Made by a program: the position numbers and the translations under genes
The notes under the pieces: model-generated
Database searches by the model: none
What the model was told of the DNA's origin: nothing
The model's input: the letters and a program-made list of their open reading frames with translations, nothing else
Source: Sulfurovum sp.
GTDB lineage: Bacteria; Campylobacterota; Campylobacteria; Campylobacterales; Sulfurovaceae
Assembly (NCBI GenBank): GCA_011391015.1
Contig: JAABRH010000013.1
Location: 1 to 32,237, forward strand
Direction of reading: 5' to 3'
DNA: 32,237 nucleotides
Part shown: piece by piece, positions 16,601 through 23,595 of the stretch
How positions within the stretch are numbered: the stretch's first letter is position 1
How the letters are laid out: each line of letters begins with the position of its first letter

Positions 16601-16818
16601 ACACCATTGAGCTTATCTTCCAGAGGTCTGGTGACAGCCTCTTCGACCGCATAGGCATTGGCGCCGGTGTAGGTTGCTGTAACGGCAACGGTAGGCGGTA
16701 CAACATCTGGAAATTCCTGAATTGGCAGTACAAACAGTGAAACCAGTCCGCCCATCGTGATCAGAAGAGAAATAACGATTGCGAAAATAGGACGTTTAAT
16801 AAAAGTAAAAGAAAACAT
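13666..16818 (-). CDS. RND efflux pump permease, HAE1 (AcrB-like) family
   Basis: Proton-driven inner-membrane exporter of drugs, bile-like compounds or solvents. Length 1050 aa matches AcrB. Starts [20 protein letters not shown], with helix TM1, a large periplasmic porter loop, a helix block at about 340-560 and the repeat of this arrangement in the second half. The TM4 motif [21 protein letters not shown] carries the Asp-Asp proton-relay pair. The [15 protein letters not shown] and [19 protein letters not shown] segments are typical of the HAE1 class rather than the heavy-metal CusA class. The TAG of the adaptor abuts the ATG in frame. Substrate range cannot be read from sequence. Confidence 0.95.
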   Translation of the reverse strand: MFSFTFIKRPIFAIVISLLITMGGLVSLFVLPIQEFPDVVPPTVAVTATYTGANAYAVEEAVTRPLEDKLNGVKGSIYIESSSTSSGQSNITVYFEPGYNLDIAAVDVQNKVSLAEPSLPAEVKQQGVVVDKKSPSMVCGITVTGDERYDAAFLSNFININILDEIRRIPGVGKADNMGEKKYAMRIWLNPDKIKTLELTPDDIINAIKSQNKQASVGKIGGNPTNRDQQFEYVLNAEGRLSQVKEFEEIVIKYKEDGSLVYLRDVAKVELGAENYDLNANLNQKPTGLIAVYQLPGGGSNALDIREKVGQAMERLKKRFPDGVTYDIPYDTTKYVEVSIENVIHALYEAIFLVIIVIFLFLQSWRPNLIATVAIPVSLVGAFVAMYIIPGFSINFLTLFGLILAIGIVVDDAILVVENVEVIMHKEHDLPIPQVVKKAMIQLTAPIISTTLVMIAVFVPVSMMPGITGSLYQQFALTISFSVVVSALNALTLSPALAAILIKRRGKDQKVFVGFTLFEKGFNWITDKYTNLITYLINIRYVVLASFFGFIGLIYYLFVTSPTGFVPTEDKGTFMVSMSLKPGSSLERTVDVRKQAEKIVADIPGVADVIAIDGYNIVTATNDGSSGMMFVTLKPWSERSAKGMDVESIIKQVFARTSVISDANIVAFNMPGITGLGAVGGFDFRIQDYLAGDMDTFMYYAKTMIEEANKDPRIGRAFTVYNPSYPMYIVDIDRKKANALGVDIATLFGTMQTYFGSYYINDFTKFGKVFRVYVQADKSFRSDKGDINKLFVKSKMDKMVPLSAIVTLKQESGPQNISHYNLYRSIQINGTSGDGYSSGEAMEAMEEIAKRVLPTSYGFEWSGMSLQEKLAGNGQVMVFSFVALAVFLVLAALYESWILPLMILLSVPIAMIGAMGALKMAGIPLNTYAQVGLVLLIALASKNAILIVEFAREKREEGKSIIESGILAGKLRFRAIVMTSLAFIFGTIPLAVASGAGAVTQQSIGIGLIGGMTAATIVSTLIVPVLYVLLETMREKFVSVEEEIAKREMV

Positions 16819-18009
16819 CTATTCTTTCACCTCGTCAGGTATTAGGTTATGTTGCTTCATGATCGCAGCAATACCTTTTGTCTCTGTCATATCTTTAGGA
16901 TCAAGCAGACTGCCGTTTCTGGTTTTAACCAGACCTGAGATCAGTACTTTATCCCCGTCTTTTAAACCGCTGCTGATAGCAGTATAGTAGCGTGATGAAA
17001 GTGTTGTGGTAACAGAAGTTCTTTGAGCTGTATTGTTCTCATCAACCGTATAGACAAATTTTCCCAACTGGTCTTCTTGAAGGCTTTGAGGCGGTACCAT
17101 GATAAAATCAAATTGGTCTGTGACAAAAATATTGATATAGACAAATGTCCCAGGATAGACCGTTTTATCTTTGTTGTCTATGGTTGCACGCATGGAAACA
17201 GTCGATGTTAAGGGATCAACAATGTTGTTCGTGAAATCCACAAATCCATCAAGGCGTTTACGATCGAAAATCTCTTCGCCTGAACCACGCACTTCAATAA
17301 AAGCTGGGAGTTTTGTACCTGAACGGTATTTGTATATTTTTTGGACATCTTCTTCAGAAGGACTGAAATAGGTATAAATCTTATCTGTCTGTACAATGGT
17401 TGTCAGCAGGGTAGATTCACCATAACCAACAAGGTTGCCCACATCTACAAGTCTGGTACCTACCTGACCTGATACCGGTGCGGTGATGAGCGTGTAGCTT
17501 AATTCGAGTTGTGCATTTCTAATGGCGGCTTCATCTTCTGCTAGTGAGGCTATCATAGAGTCACGCTTTGCCTCATATTGTTCGAGTGTGGCACGTGCGG
17601 CAAGCCCCTCTTTTACAAGAGGCACATAGCGGTTCACCTCCGCCTTTGCCAAGGCAAGAGCTGCTTCATCTCTTTGTTTTTTGGCTTTTGCAGCGTCTAA
17701 GTTGCTTTTGTATTCAGACTGTTCGATGAGAAACAGTTTGTCACCTTTTTTTACAGAGGCACCGTCTTCAAAAAATCTTTTTTCAAGACGTCCTGATACA
17801 CGGGCGCGTATCTCTTGGTCACTAACGGCTTTTGTGGTTCCGGTATATTGTACCCAGATAGGCAATTTCTGTTTTTGTACCGTCACGGTTTCAACACTTA
17901 TTGGCGGTGGGGATTTTGGTGCCGTTTTGGTTTCATCTGTACACCCTGAAAAAAAGAGAAGAGAAATAGATAGCATACTTGAAGATAAGAATGTTGGAGA
18001 AATTGCCAT
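16819..18009 (-). CDS. RND efflux periplasmic adaptor (AcrA-like lipoprotein)
   Basis: Membrane fusion protein of 396 aa, first gene of the adaptor-pump-TolC operon. The N-terminus holds a signal with lipobox LFFSGC, giving a lipid anchor. Then come a barrel-sandwich start (IWVQYTGTTKAVSDQEIRAR, VSGRLEKRFFEDGASVKKGDKLFLIE), an alpha-hairpin (about 95-155), the second lipoyl half (APVSGQVGTRLVDVGNLV) and the beta-barrel domain with VYPGTFVYINIF. This is the AcrA/MexA architecture. AAAAGG lies 11 bases before the ATG, directly next to the hexanucleotide repeat. No local repressor gene of the TetR kind is present. Confidence 0.93.
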   Translation of the reverse strand: MAISPTFLSSSMLSISLLFFSGCTDETKTAPKSPPPISVETVTVQKQKLPIWVQYTGTTKAVSDQEIRARVSGRLEKRFFEDGASVKKGDKLFLIEQSEYKSNLDAAKAKKQRDEAALALAKAEVNRYVPLVKEGLAARATLEQYEAKRDSMIASLAEDEAAIRNAQLELSYTLITAPVSGQVGTRLVDVGNLVGYGESTLLTTIVQTDKIYTYFSPSEEDVQKIYKYRSGTKLPAFIEVRGSGEEIFDRKRLDGFVDFTNNIVDPLTSTVSMRATIDNKDKTVYPGTFVYINIFVTDQFDFIMVPPQSLQEDQLGKFVYTVDENNTAQRTSVTTTLSSRYYTAISSGLKDGDKVLISGLVKTRNGSLLDPKDMTETKGIAAIMKQHNLIPDEVKE

Positions 18010-18026
18010 TGGGTTGTTACCTTTTG

Positions 18027-18055
18027 TTTAAGTTTAAGTTTAAGTTTAAGTTTAA
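18027..18055. repeat. Hexanucleotide tandem repeat (TTTAAG) in the RND operon leader
   Basis: Four perfect TTTAAG units run from 18027 to 18050, followed by a five-base partial unit (TTTAA). They lie between the extended -10 element and the ribosome site of the adaptor gene, so the copies fall at or just after the predicted transcription start and inside the 5' leader. Short tandem repeats of this type can gain or lose units by slipped-strand mispairing. Confidence 0.9.
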
Positions 18056-18063
18056 TTGTAGCA
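18055..18063 (-). promoter_or_regulatory. Extended -10 promoter for the RND efflux operon
   Basis: The minus strand reads TGCTACAAT, TGN plus a -10 hexamer (TACAAT). Transcription would begin around 18048, within the TTTAAG repeat array. No strong -35 is visible. Confidence 0.55.
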
Positions 18064-18081
18064 AATAATGAATCATATATA

Positions 18082-18101
18082 AATGTTTTATACGCAACAT
18101 T
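18082..18101. promoter_or_regulatory. Palindrome AATGTT-N8-AACATT upstream of the RND promoter
   Basis: A perfect six-base inverted repeat with an eight-base spacer lies just upstream of the -35 position of the adaptor promoter, centred about 43 bases before the predicted start. It could bind a dimeric regulator of the pump, or be a poor terminator for sulP (there is no T-run). No regulator is identified. Confidence 0.35.
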
Positions 18102-18106
18102 GTTAT

Positions 18107-19750
18107 TTATGATGCCAAAACTGCATGTGCAACGGTCAGATTCGGGTCATCACGGCCTAGGCGATGGTTAAGTCCTAAAGTGTGAAGTTTTTCTCGAACA
18201 CTGTTGTGGGCTTCAAGCGCATAAAACTTGATGCCTTTTTCTTTCAGTGTGTCAGCCAATTCAGCTAAAGCCAATGCACTTTGATGGTCAACATAGGGTG
18301 TAGATGAAAGCTGAATCAACACTTTTGAGGGTTGGGGCTGCTGTTTTTTGATAACATCTGATATCGTATCACGCACATAATCGATGTTGAAGTAGAGCAA
18401 ACTTGAATTGATTCGAAAAATCAGTGTATCGGGTATGGTCTGTGCATCCTCGTGTTGTGTGATATCCAAAAATTTATCTGTGTTGGCTATACGACCTAAT
18501 TGCGATATGTTGGGTTTGGAAGCACGTTTAAGCAGTAGTACCAGTGAGATCATCACTCCGATAAAAATACCGCGCAACAATCCAGAAGCAAGCACACCGA
18601 TAATCACAAAAAGTGCTACAATAAACTCTTCACGCTCTACGCGATAAAGATGCATGATCGCAGAAGGTTTGATCAGGCTTGTAACTGCCATAAGAATGAT
18701 AGCTGCCAAAACAGGTTGAGGAAGAGGAGTGAGCCATGGGGTGAAAAAGAGGATAACCAGTGCAATGACAACAGAAGCAATGAGCCCAGAAAGCATTGTT
18801 CGTGATTTGGCATCAACACCAACAAGTGATTGTGAGGTTCCGCCGCTTACAGGAAAACCATGCATGAGCCCGGCTGCTGCATTACTCATACCGATGGCTA
18901 TAAACTCTTTGTTAGGGTCAAAGTGTGATCCGTTTTTAGCGGGAAACATCCTTCCAATGGCTGAAGTTTCAACTGAAGCAAGCAAAAAGACTGCAAATGC
19001 CAAGGGAAGCAGCTCATTGAACTGTTCCCATCCGGCATGCGGAAAAGAGGGCATAGGAAGCCCTGAGGGCAGTGTTCCCAATACTTTGACACCCATCACT
19101 TCTAAACCAAAAAACATTGAAGCTAAAATTCCTACTACAAGTACTATCAAGGAGACAGGACGGCTTTTTAGAAATTTGTTCCCAAGAACGAGAAGCAACA
19201 GTGCAGTGATACCAAGTGCCATCGATGTGGGATGCGTGTCTTTGATATGATGAAATATGTGAGAAATATTTTCTATAAAGTTGCCGTGACTGCCGTGAAA
19301 TCCCAAAAGCTTCGGCAGTTGCGTGCTGATGAGGAAAAGCCCGATACCGATCTTAAATCCCACCATGACGCTTTCAGAGATAAAATTGATAACAACCCCT
19401 GCACGTATATACCATGCAAAAAAGGCGATGACTGATACCAAAAGAGCTGTTGCGGATGCCAGTGCTGTAAATTTGGAGACATCCCCGTCTGCAACAGTGC
19501 CCAATGATGCACCGATCAACAAAGAGATGGCAGAGGTGACTGTAACAACGGTACTTGAGGAGCTTGAAAAGAACCAAAAAAACAATCCTGCTGCAAAACA
19601 GGCATACAGTCCTGTTTGTGGAGGAAGGTTTGCCATGGATGCATCCGCAAGTCCTGCAGGGATTAGAAATGCTGCAAGGGTCACTCCCGCGATGACATCA
19701 CTTTTAAGCCAGTCAGGCTGATAGGTTTTGAGCCAAGACGGTACAAACAT
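18107..19750 (-). CDS. SulP (SLC26) inorganic anion transporter with STAS domain
   Basis: Inner-membrane transporter for sulfate, bicarbonate or similar anions. The 547-aa sequence has the SulP core (about residues 10-420) with AGVTLAAFLIPAGLADASMANLPPQTGLYA, the family signature region, and a C-terminal cytosolic STAS domain (about 435-547; LIFRINSSLLYFNIDYV, then IQLSSTPYVDHQSALALAEL). SulP members in autotrophs may import bicarbonate; the substrate here is not determined. Its ATG overlaps the TGA of ppk2 by one base, so the two are coupled. It is the last gene of the unit starting at 21247. Confidence 0.92.
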   Translation of the reverse strand: MFVPSWLKTYQPDWLKSDVIAGVTLAAFLIPAGLADASMANLPPQTGLYACFAAGLFFWFFSSSSSTVVTVTSAISLLIGASLGTVADGDVSKFTALASATALLVSVIAFFAWYIRAGVVINFISESVMVGFKIGIGLFLISTQLPKLLGFHGSHGNFIENISHIFHHIKDTHPTSMALGITALLLLVLGNKFLKSRPVSLIVLVVGILASMFFGLEVMGVKVLGTLPSGLPMPSFPHAGWEQFNELLPLAFAVFLLASVETSAIGRMFPAKNGSHFDPNKEFIAIGMSNAAAGLMHGFPVSGGTSQSLVGVDAKSRTMLSGLIASVVIALVILFFTPWLTPLPQPVLAAIILMAVTSLIKPSAIMHLYRVEREEFIVALFVIIGVLASGLLRGIFIGVMISLVLLLKRASKPNISQLGRIANTDKFLDITQHEDAQTIPDTLIFRINSSLLYFNIDYVRDTISDVIKKQQPQPSKVLIQLSSTPYVDHQSALALAELADTLKEKGIKFYALEAHNSVREKLHTLGLNHRLGRDDPNLTVAHAVLAS

Positions 19751-20616
19751 CAGTATAAGTCTGGAATAAAGCGACGGTTGGCGATGGAAGCGATATCATC
19801 ATACTCATGTTTTTTAGAAACCTTTGGCAGCTCAATCTTTTCTTTAGGCAGTTTTTCGTAGGGAATCTGCTGTAAGAAATGAGAGATACAATTGAGCCTT
19901 GCTCTTTTTTTATTATCTGAACGAACAATATGCCAAGGAGAGTCATCTGTATCCGTTGCTTCAAGCATTTCATCACGTGCTTTGGAGTATTTGTACCATT
20001 TACTGCGTGCCGGAAGATCCATAGGGCTTAGTTTCCATTGTTTGGTTTTATCTGTTATGCGGGATTCAAAACGTCGTTCCTGTTCTTCACTGCTGACCTC
20101 AAGCCAATATTTGATCAATATCACTCCTCCCTGAATCATGTAGGTTTCGAATTTGGGTGCAAGTTTTAAAAATCTTTGATGTTGTTCTTCGGTGCAGAAC
20201 CCCATGACATGTTCAACACCGGCTCTATTGTACCAGCTTCTATCGAAGATGACCACTTCTCCGCCAGCAGGAAAGTGGTTCATGTAGCGTTGAAGTTGAA
20301 TTTGTGTTTTTTCTCTCTCTGTTGGTGCAGGAAGCGCAACCACACGAAAAACACGCGGACTGACTTTTTCTGTTAGTGCTCTGATGGTGCCTCCTTTTCC
20401 TGCTCCGTCACGGCCCTCAAAGATTACAATCACTTTGAGCTTCTTTTCTACTACCCAATCTTGCAGTTTGCAGAGTTCTACTTGGAGTTTATAGAGCTCT
20501 TTTTCGTATTCTTTTCTTTTTATTTTGTTTTCATTTAGCATTTCTTCTGTTTCTTCTCTTTGTTCAGCTTGAAGTTTATGAAGCTCTTTTTTATTCTTTT
20601 TATTTTCTTTTGACAT
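19750..20616 (-). CDS. ppk2: Polyphosphate kinase 2
   Basis: Transfers phosphate between polyphosphate and nucleotides. The 288-aa protein has a basic coiled-coil N-terminal extension (about 1-55), Walker A GRDGAGKGG at 68-76, Walker B with the conserved DRSWYNR at 125-131, and the lid region with EERRFESRITDKTKQWKLSPMD near 175. This is the one-domain class I PPK2 pattern, often producing GTP or ATP from polyphosphate. Position between an anion transporter and an orphan gene, with one-base overlap to the former and 13 bases to the latter, suggests an operon for anion uptake or energy buffering. Confidence 0.93.
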   Translation of the reverse strand: MSKENKKNKKELHKLQAEQREETEEMLNENKIKRKEYEKELYKLQVELCKLQDWVVEKKLKVIVIFEGRDGAGKGGTIRALTEKVSPRVFRVVALPAPTEREKTQIQLQRYMNHFPAGGEVVIFDRSWYNRAGVEHVMGFCTEEQHQRFLKLAPKFETYMIQGGVILIKYWLEVSSEEQERRFESRITDKTKQWKLSPMDLPARSKWYKYSKARDEMLEATDTDDSPWHIVRSDNKKRARLNCISHFLQQIPYEKLPKEKIELPKVSKKHEYDDIASIANRRFIPDLY

Positions 20617-20629
20617 CTTTTATCCTTTT

Positions 20630-21247
20630 TTAGAGTTCGATACGTCTAGGACGGTTCATTGAGAGTATCCCATGCGTTTCACCATCTTGTGTTTGGGCAC
20701 TTAAAGTAGCATCATAAGGCGGTTTGTAATCGCGCAGTACATCTACCAAGTGGCTCAGCACAAGACCATGGTTTCTTCCCATAGGAAAATGTATGGCATC
20801 GATATGCTGTGTATGGATCTTATCTGCAAGGGCACGAAGTGCACACTCATATGCGCTTTCATTGGTGATATATTGCATATAATAATCCCGCATAATGTTG
20901 ATATTGCCAATCCATGCTCTGCGTTCATCTGCACTAATCTGGGTGTTCTGATTGATAGAATCAAGGTAGGTATCGATAAGTGTTTTTGTCTTTTCTTCGC
21001 GTGAATCAAAGACACTTTGCAGGTCAGTACAATGTTTTTTAAGCATCTCAAGCAGATCACGGCTGTTGTATTCTTTGGTTCTGACATCATGAAGAGAGAT
21101 AATGTTATCTTTTGGTGCTTGGGCATCAAATGCCTCTAAAAGTTCAACCGCGGCAGTTAAAAAGGTATACTTGTCCGGTTTTGTCTGATCAAAGGAAACC
21201 CCTTTGCCTGAAACCTTCGGTTTGGCACCCACATATTTTAATTCCAT
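20630..21247 (-). CDS. Uncharacterised 205-aa protein, first gene of the ppk2-sulP unit
   Basis: I do not recognise a named domain. The open frame extends to 21364, but the ATG at 21247 is preceded by AAAGGAG at ideal spacing and follows a good promoter, so it is the real start. The product is soluble: an N-terminal conserved-looking segment (GAKPKVSGKGVSFDQTKPDK), a helical middle with many charged residues (about 55-135) and a histidine-rich stretch (HTQHIDAIHFPMGRNHG, about 143-160) that could bind metal or phosphate. It is followed by ppk2 after 13 bases. A role tied to polyphosphate or anion supply is context inference only. Confidence 0.75.
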   Translation of the reverse strand: MELKYVGAKPKVSGKGVSFDQTKPDKYTFLTAAVELLEAFDAQAPKDNIISLHDVRTKEYNSRDLLEMLKKHCTDLQSVFDSREEKTKTLIDTYLDSINQNTQISADERRAWIGNINIMRDYYMQYITNESAYECALRALADKIHTQHIDAIHFPMGRNHGLVLSHLVDVLRDYKPPYDATLSAQTQDGETHGILSMNRPRRIEL

Positions 21248-21278
21248 TTTTTCTCCTTTTTTGCGTTTATATTTACAT

Positions 21279-21287
21279 ATTGTAACA
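21279..21287 (-). promoter_or_regulatory. Extended -10 promoter for the orphan-ppk2-sulP unit
   Basis: The minus strand reads TGTTACAAT (TGN plus TACAAT), 31 bases upstream of the ATG at 21247. Same architecture as the RND and AI-2E promoters in this window. Confidence 0.55.
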
Positions 21288-21386
21288 CAAATTTGACAAA
21301 GCATTTTACAGAATGGGGAACTAAAAATAGGGTACCAAGAGGATGTATCTTCAATGATTTTCACGTTTATTACACAAAGATTAGGG

Positions 21387-21392
21387 TATAGT
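21387..21392 (+). promoter_or_regulatory. Possible -10 element for the EF-hand gene
   Basis: TATAGT lies about 50 bases before the EF-hand start codon in an otherwise AT-rich region. No TGN extension or -35 is clear, so this is a weak call. Confidence 0.3.
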
Positions 21393-21441
21393 AATACACT
21401 ATTCTGTATCTTGGAATGGAATTTTAAAATGAGGAATCAAA

Positions 21442-21951
21442 ATGAAAAAAATGATATTTATGGCACTCTTCACTTCATTGGCGTGGTCTGCGGATGTGTC
21501 ACAAGCTGTTGGTCAAGGTATGGGGCAGGGTAAAGGCATGCAACCTAATTGTATGAAAAACCAGCCTACATTTGCACAATTTGACATCAATAAAGACGGT
21601 AAAATCACTGCTAGTGAACTAGAAGAAGGACGTGCTAAACGGATGGCTCAAAAAACCCAAGAGGGTAAAATGCTGAAAAATGCCTACAAAGCACCTGCTT
21701 TTGCTGACATGGATAGCAACAAAGACGGCATACTCGATGAAAAAGAATTTGCTACACATCAGGCAGAACAGATAAAAGTATGCCAATCTAGAAAAAACAT
21801 GATGAGAAACAGAAATATGGTGAGCTTTGAAGAGATAGATACCAATAAGGACGGTTCACTCAGCAAAGAAGAGTTCAGTGCACATCAGGCAGAAAGAATG
21901 AAAGCGTGTCAAAAGTGCCAAACAAACAGCGCAAAATGCAACGCCAAATAA
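21442..21951 (+). CDS. Exported EF-hand calcium-binding protein, 169 aa
   Basis: A signal peptide (MKKMIFMALFTSLAWSA) directs export. Three canonical 12-residue EF-hand loops follow: DINKDGKITASE at 48-59, DSNKDGILDEKE at 91-102 and DTNKDGSLSKEE at 133-144, each with Asp/Asn at ligand positions 1, 3 and 5 and a terminal Glu. The second and third hands are internal duplicates, each followed by a HQAE...KxCQ helix. The cysteine-containing tail (ACQKCQTNSAKC) may form disulfides or bind metal. It probably binds Ca2+ in the periplasm; partner unknown. Expressed alone, divergent from the ppk2 unit, and followed 44 bases later by a methyltransferase. Confidence 0.88.
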   Translation: MKKMIFMALFTSLAWSADVSQAVGQGMGQGKGMQPNCMKNQPTFAQFDINKDGKITASELEEGRAKRMAQKTQEGKMLKNAYKAPAFADMDSNKDGILDEKEFATHQAEQIKVCQSRKNMMRNRNMVSFEEIDTNKDGSLSKEEFSAHQAERMKACQKCQTNSAKCNAK

Positions 21952-21995
21952 ACACTTTTGTTTTTAATGCTAATAAATATAAATAATGGAAACGC

Positions 21996-22937
21996 TTGTT
22001 GATATTTACTAGCCAATCCATGCAGGAGATACTTCCCATTCTCGCTGAGCAGGTTAAGCAGTGCAATGCAGGGGGGTATATCACTTTTGAGGTACTTGAC
22101 CCCGAACTTGCAGATGCATATACGGGAAAACATATTGAGCTGGACAACGTAAGATATATCTATAGAGGTTACAAGGCTTGGATAGACTTGGCAGAGCTCT
22201 TGTTCTGCAAAATGATGACGCCTGAGAAAAGTACTTATCCGCTCATCAAACTTCGTTTCAAAAAACTGCACACGCAACACTCCTTTCACCTTGATACCCA
22301 AAGCCCAAAAGAAGAGAAGTACGGACTAGATTCGGCTTTTTCGCAAATACATAAGATGGAAGAGCCTGCATTTCTCTACTACTACACCCAAGCACTGCAA
22401 AATGTAAAACTCAAGCAAAGAAGAACGGTCTTAAACCTTGGTATCAACACGGGCGATGAGTTTGAAGTGATTCAAAACAGTGTAGATATTGAGGTTTTTC
22501 AGCAAATGAGTCTGACAGGCATCGACCACTCTGCATCTGCCATTGCCTATGCTCAAGATCGCTTTCCCCAAGTCAATGTATCACTGTATTCCCATGATAT
22601 CAATGCACTTGAAACACTCGGTTTAGGAAGGTTTGATCTGCTTATCAGTATTGGTACACTTCAAAGCCCAAGTATCAACTTCAAACCGTTTTTTATGTCT
22701 TTGGTACAAAATTATCTAAAAAAAGATGCGGCTATTATCTTGGGATTTCCAAACAGCCGGTGGATAGATGGTGAGATGATTTGCGGTGCCAAAGCCCCGA
22801 ACTATGCCATGAATGAAATGTCTTTACTCCTAGAAGATGTAATGTTTTGCAAAAAGTACCTTCAGCAACACAAATTTCGTGTGACTGTAACGGGTAAGTA
22901 TTATCTCTTCTTGACTGCAACCAAGATAGGTTCTTAG
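21996..22937 (+). CDS. Class I SAM-dependent methyltransferase-like protein, 313 aa
   Basis: The C-terminal half is a Rossmann methyltransferase: motif I VLNLGINTGDEF (145-156), acidic motif II LTGIDHSASAIAYAQ with Asp177, and FDLLISIGTLQSP (213-225) as motif IV. About 140 residues precede this, with no domain I recognise, and may bind the substrate. The start is TTG 21996 with only a weak GGA site; an alternative is ATG at 22020. It lacks the cysteine set of the arsenite methyltransferase ArsM, so it is not simply part of the ars locus. Substrate unknown. Confidence 0.75.
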   Translation: MLIFTSQSMQEILPILAEQVKQCNAGGYITFEVLDPELADAYTGKHIELDNVRYIYRGYKAWIDLAELLFCKMMTPEKSTYPLIKLRFKKLHTQHSFHLDTQSPKEEKYGLDSAFSQIHKMEEPAFLYYYTQALQNVKLKQRRTVLNLGINTGDEFEVIQNSVDIEVFQQMSLTGIDHSASAIAYAQDRFPQVNVSLYSHDINALETLGLGRFDLLISIGTLQSPSINFKPFFMSLVQNYLKKDAAIILGFPNSRWIDGEMICGAKAPNYAMNEMSLLLEDVMFCKKYLQQHKFRVTVTGKYYLFLTATKIGS

Positions 22938-22994
22938 TCTGCTTTAAGCCTTTTTAGTAATAATACAAACAAATAAAAATCATAAGGAATTACA

Positions 22995-23558
22995 ATGAAA
23001 ATTTCGAACCTATTGCTTGCATCATTTTTGCTCACTGCTACGACATTTGCAGAGGAGATGAACACTACCAAACAAGAAGGTGTCAAATACATCAAGATGT
23101 TAGGTGGTGCACTCAAAACTGAACTTCAGGCACACATTAAAAATGATCCGACAGGATTAGAAGCATTGGCATTTTGTACAGGAAGTGCTGATCGCATCAC
23201 TCAGGAGGTCAATGCCAAGCTTCCGGCATATGCGAAAGTTAGACGTACCGCACTCCAAGTAAGAAATGACAAGGTTAACGCACCTGATGCGATAGACACC
23301 AAAATAATGAATGAGTATAAGACTGCCATAGATACCAAAACCTTCAAGCCTACGGAAATCAAAGTTGTAGAAGAAGGAAATCTAACACGTATCTACAAAC
23401 CGATCATCACTGAAGCAGCGTGCTTGAAGTGTCACGGTGAACATATCAGCAAGGCGATACAAGACGGGTTAAAAAGTAGCTACCCACAAGATAAAGCCAC
23501 GCATTTTAAAGAAGGTTCATTGCGGGGTGTTATCGTAGCAGAGATACAAAAGCATTAA
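22995..23558 (+). CDS. DUF3365 periplasmic c-type heme protein, 187 aa
   Basis: A signal peptide (MKISNLLLASFLLTATTFAE) precedes a DUF3365 (Tll0287-like) domain. A single CLKCH heme-attachment motif lies at residues 143-147, in the usual position for this family, and the segment RRTALQVRNDKVNAPDAID is typical of it. It is a mono-heme periplasmic sensor-like or electron-transfer protein; members often resemble the heme-binding sensor modules of signalling proteins. The ATG has AAGGA upstream. It stands alone between the methyltransferase and a convergent gene. Confidence 0.88.
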   Translation: MKISNLLLASFLLTATTFAEEMNTTKQEGVKYIKMLGGALKTELQAHIKNDPTGLEALAFCTGSADRITQEVNAKLPAYAKVRRTALQVRNDKVNAPDAIDTKIMNEYKTAIDTKTFKPTEIKVVEEGNLTRIYKPIITEAACLKCHGEHISKAIQDGLKSSYPQDKATHFKEGSLRGVIVAEIQKH

Positions 23559-23567
23559 GCACCTGTG

Positions 23568-23595
23568 CAAATAGCAGGATTTTTCCTGCTATTTG
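23568..23595. terminator. Perfect 12-bp hairpin between convergent genes
   Basis: Bases 23568-23579 (CAAATAGCAGGA) are the exact reverse complement of 23584-23595 around a TTTT loop. The stop codon of the minus-strand RMD1-family gene (23589-23591) lies within the stem. No long T-run follows on either strand, but position and stability suggest a bidirectional transcription stop or RNA 3'-end stabiliser. Confidence 0.6.

Noticed and set aside
18729-19250. 173-aa open frame on the plus strand inside sulP.
   Set aside because: Antisense to the SulP core and low in sequence quality; the SulP reading explains the conservation.
21248-21364. N-terminal extension of the 205-aa protein up to 21364.
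   Set aside because: The extension crosses the extended -10 promoter and the strong ribosome site that defines the ATG at 21247.
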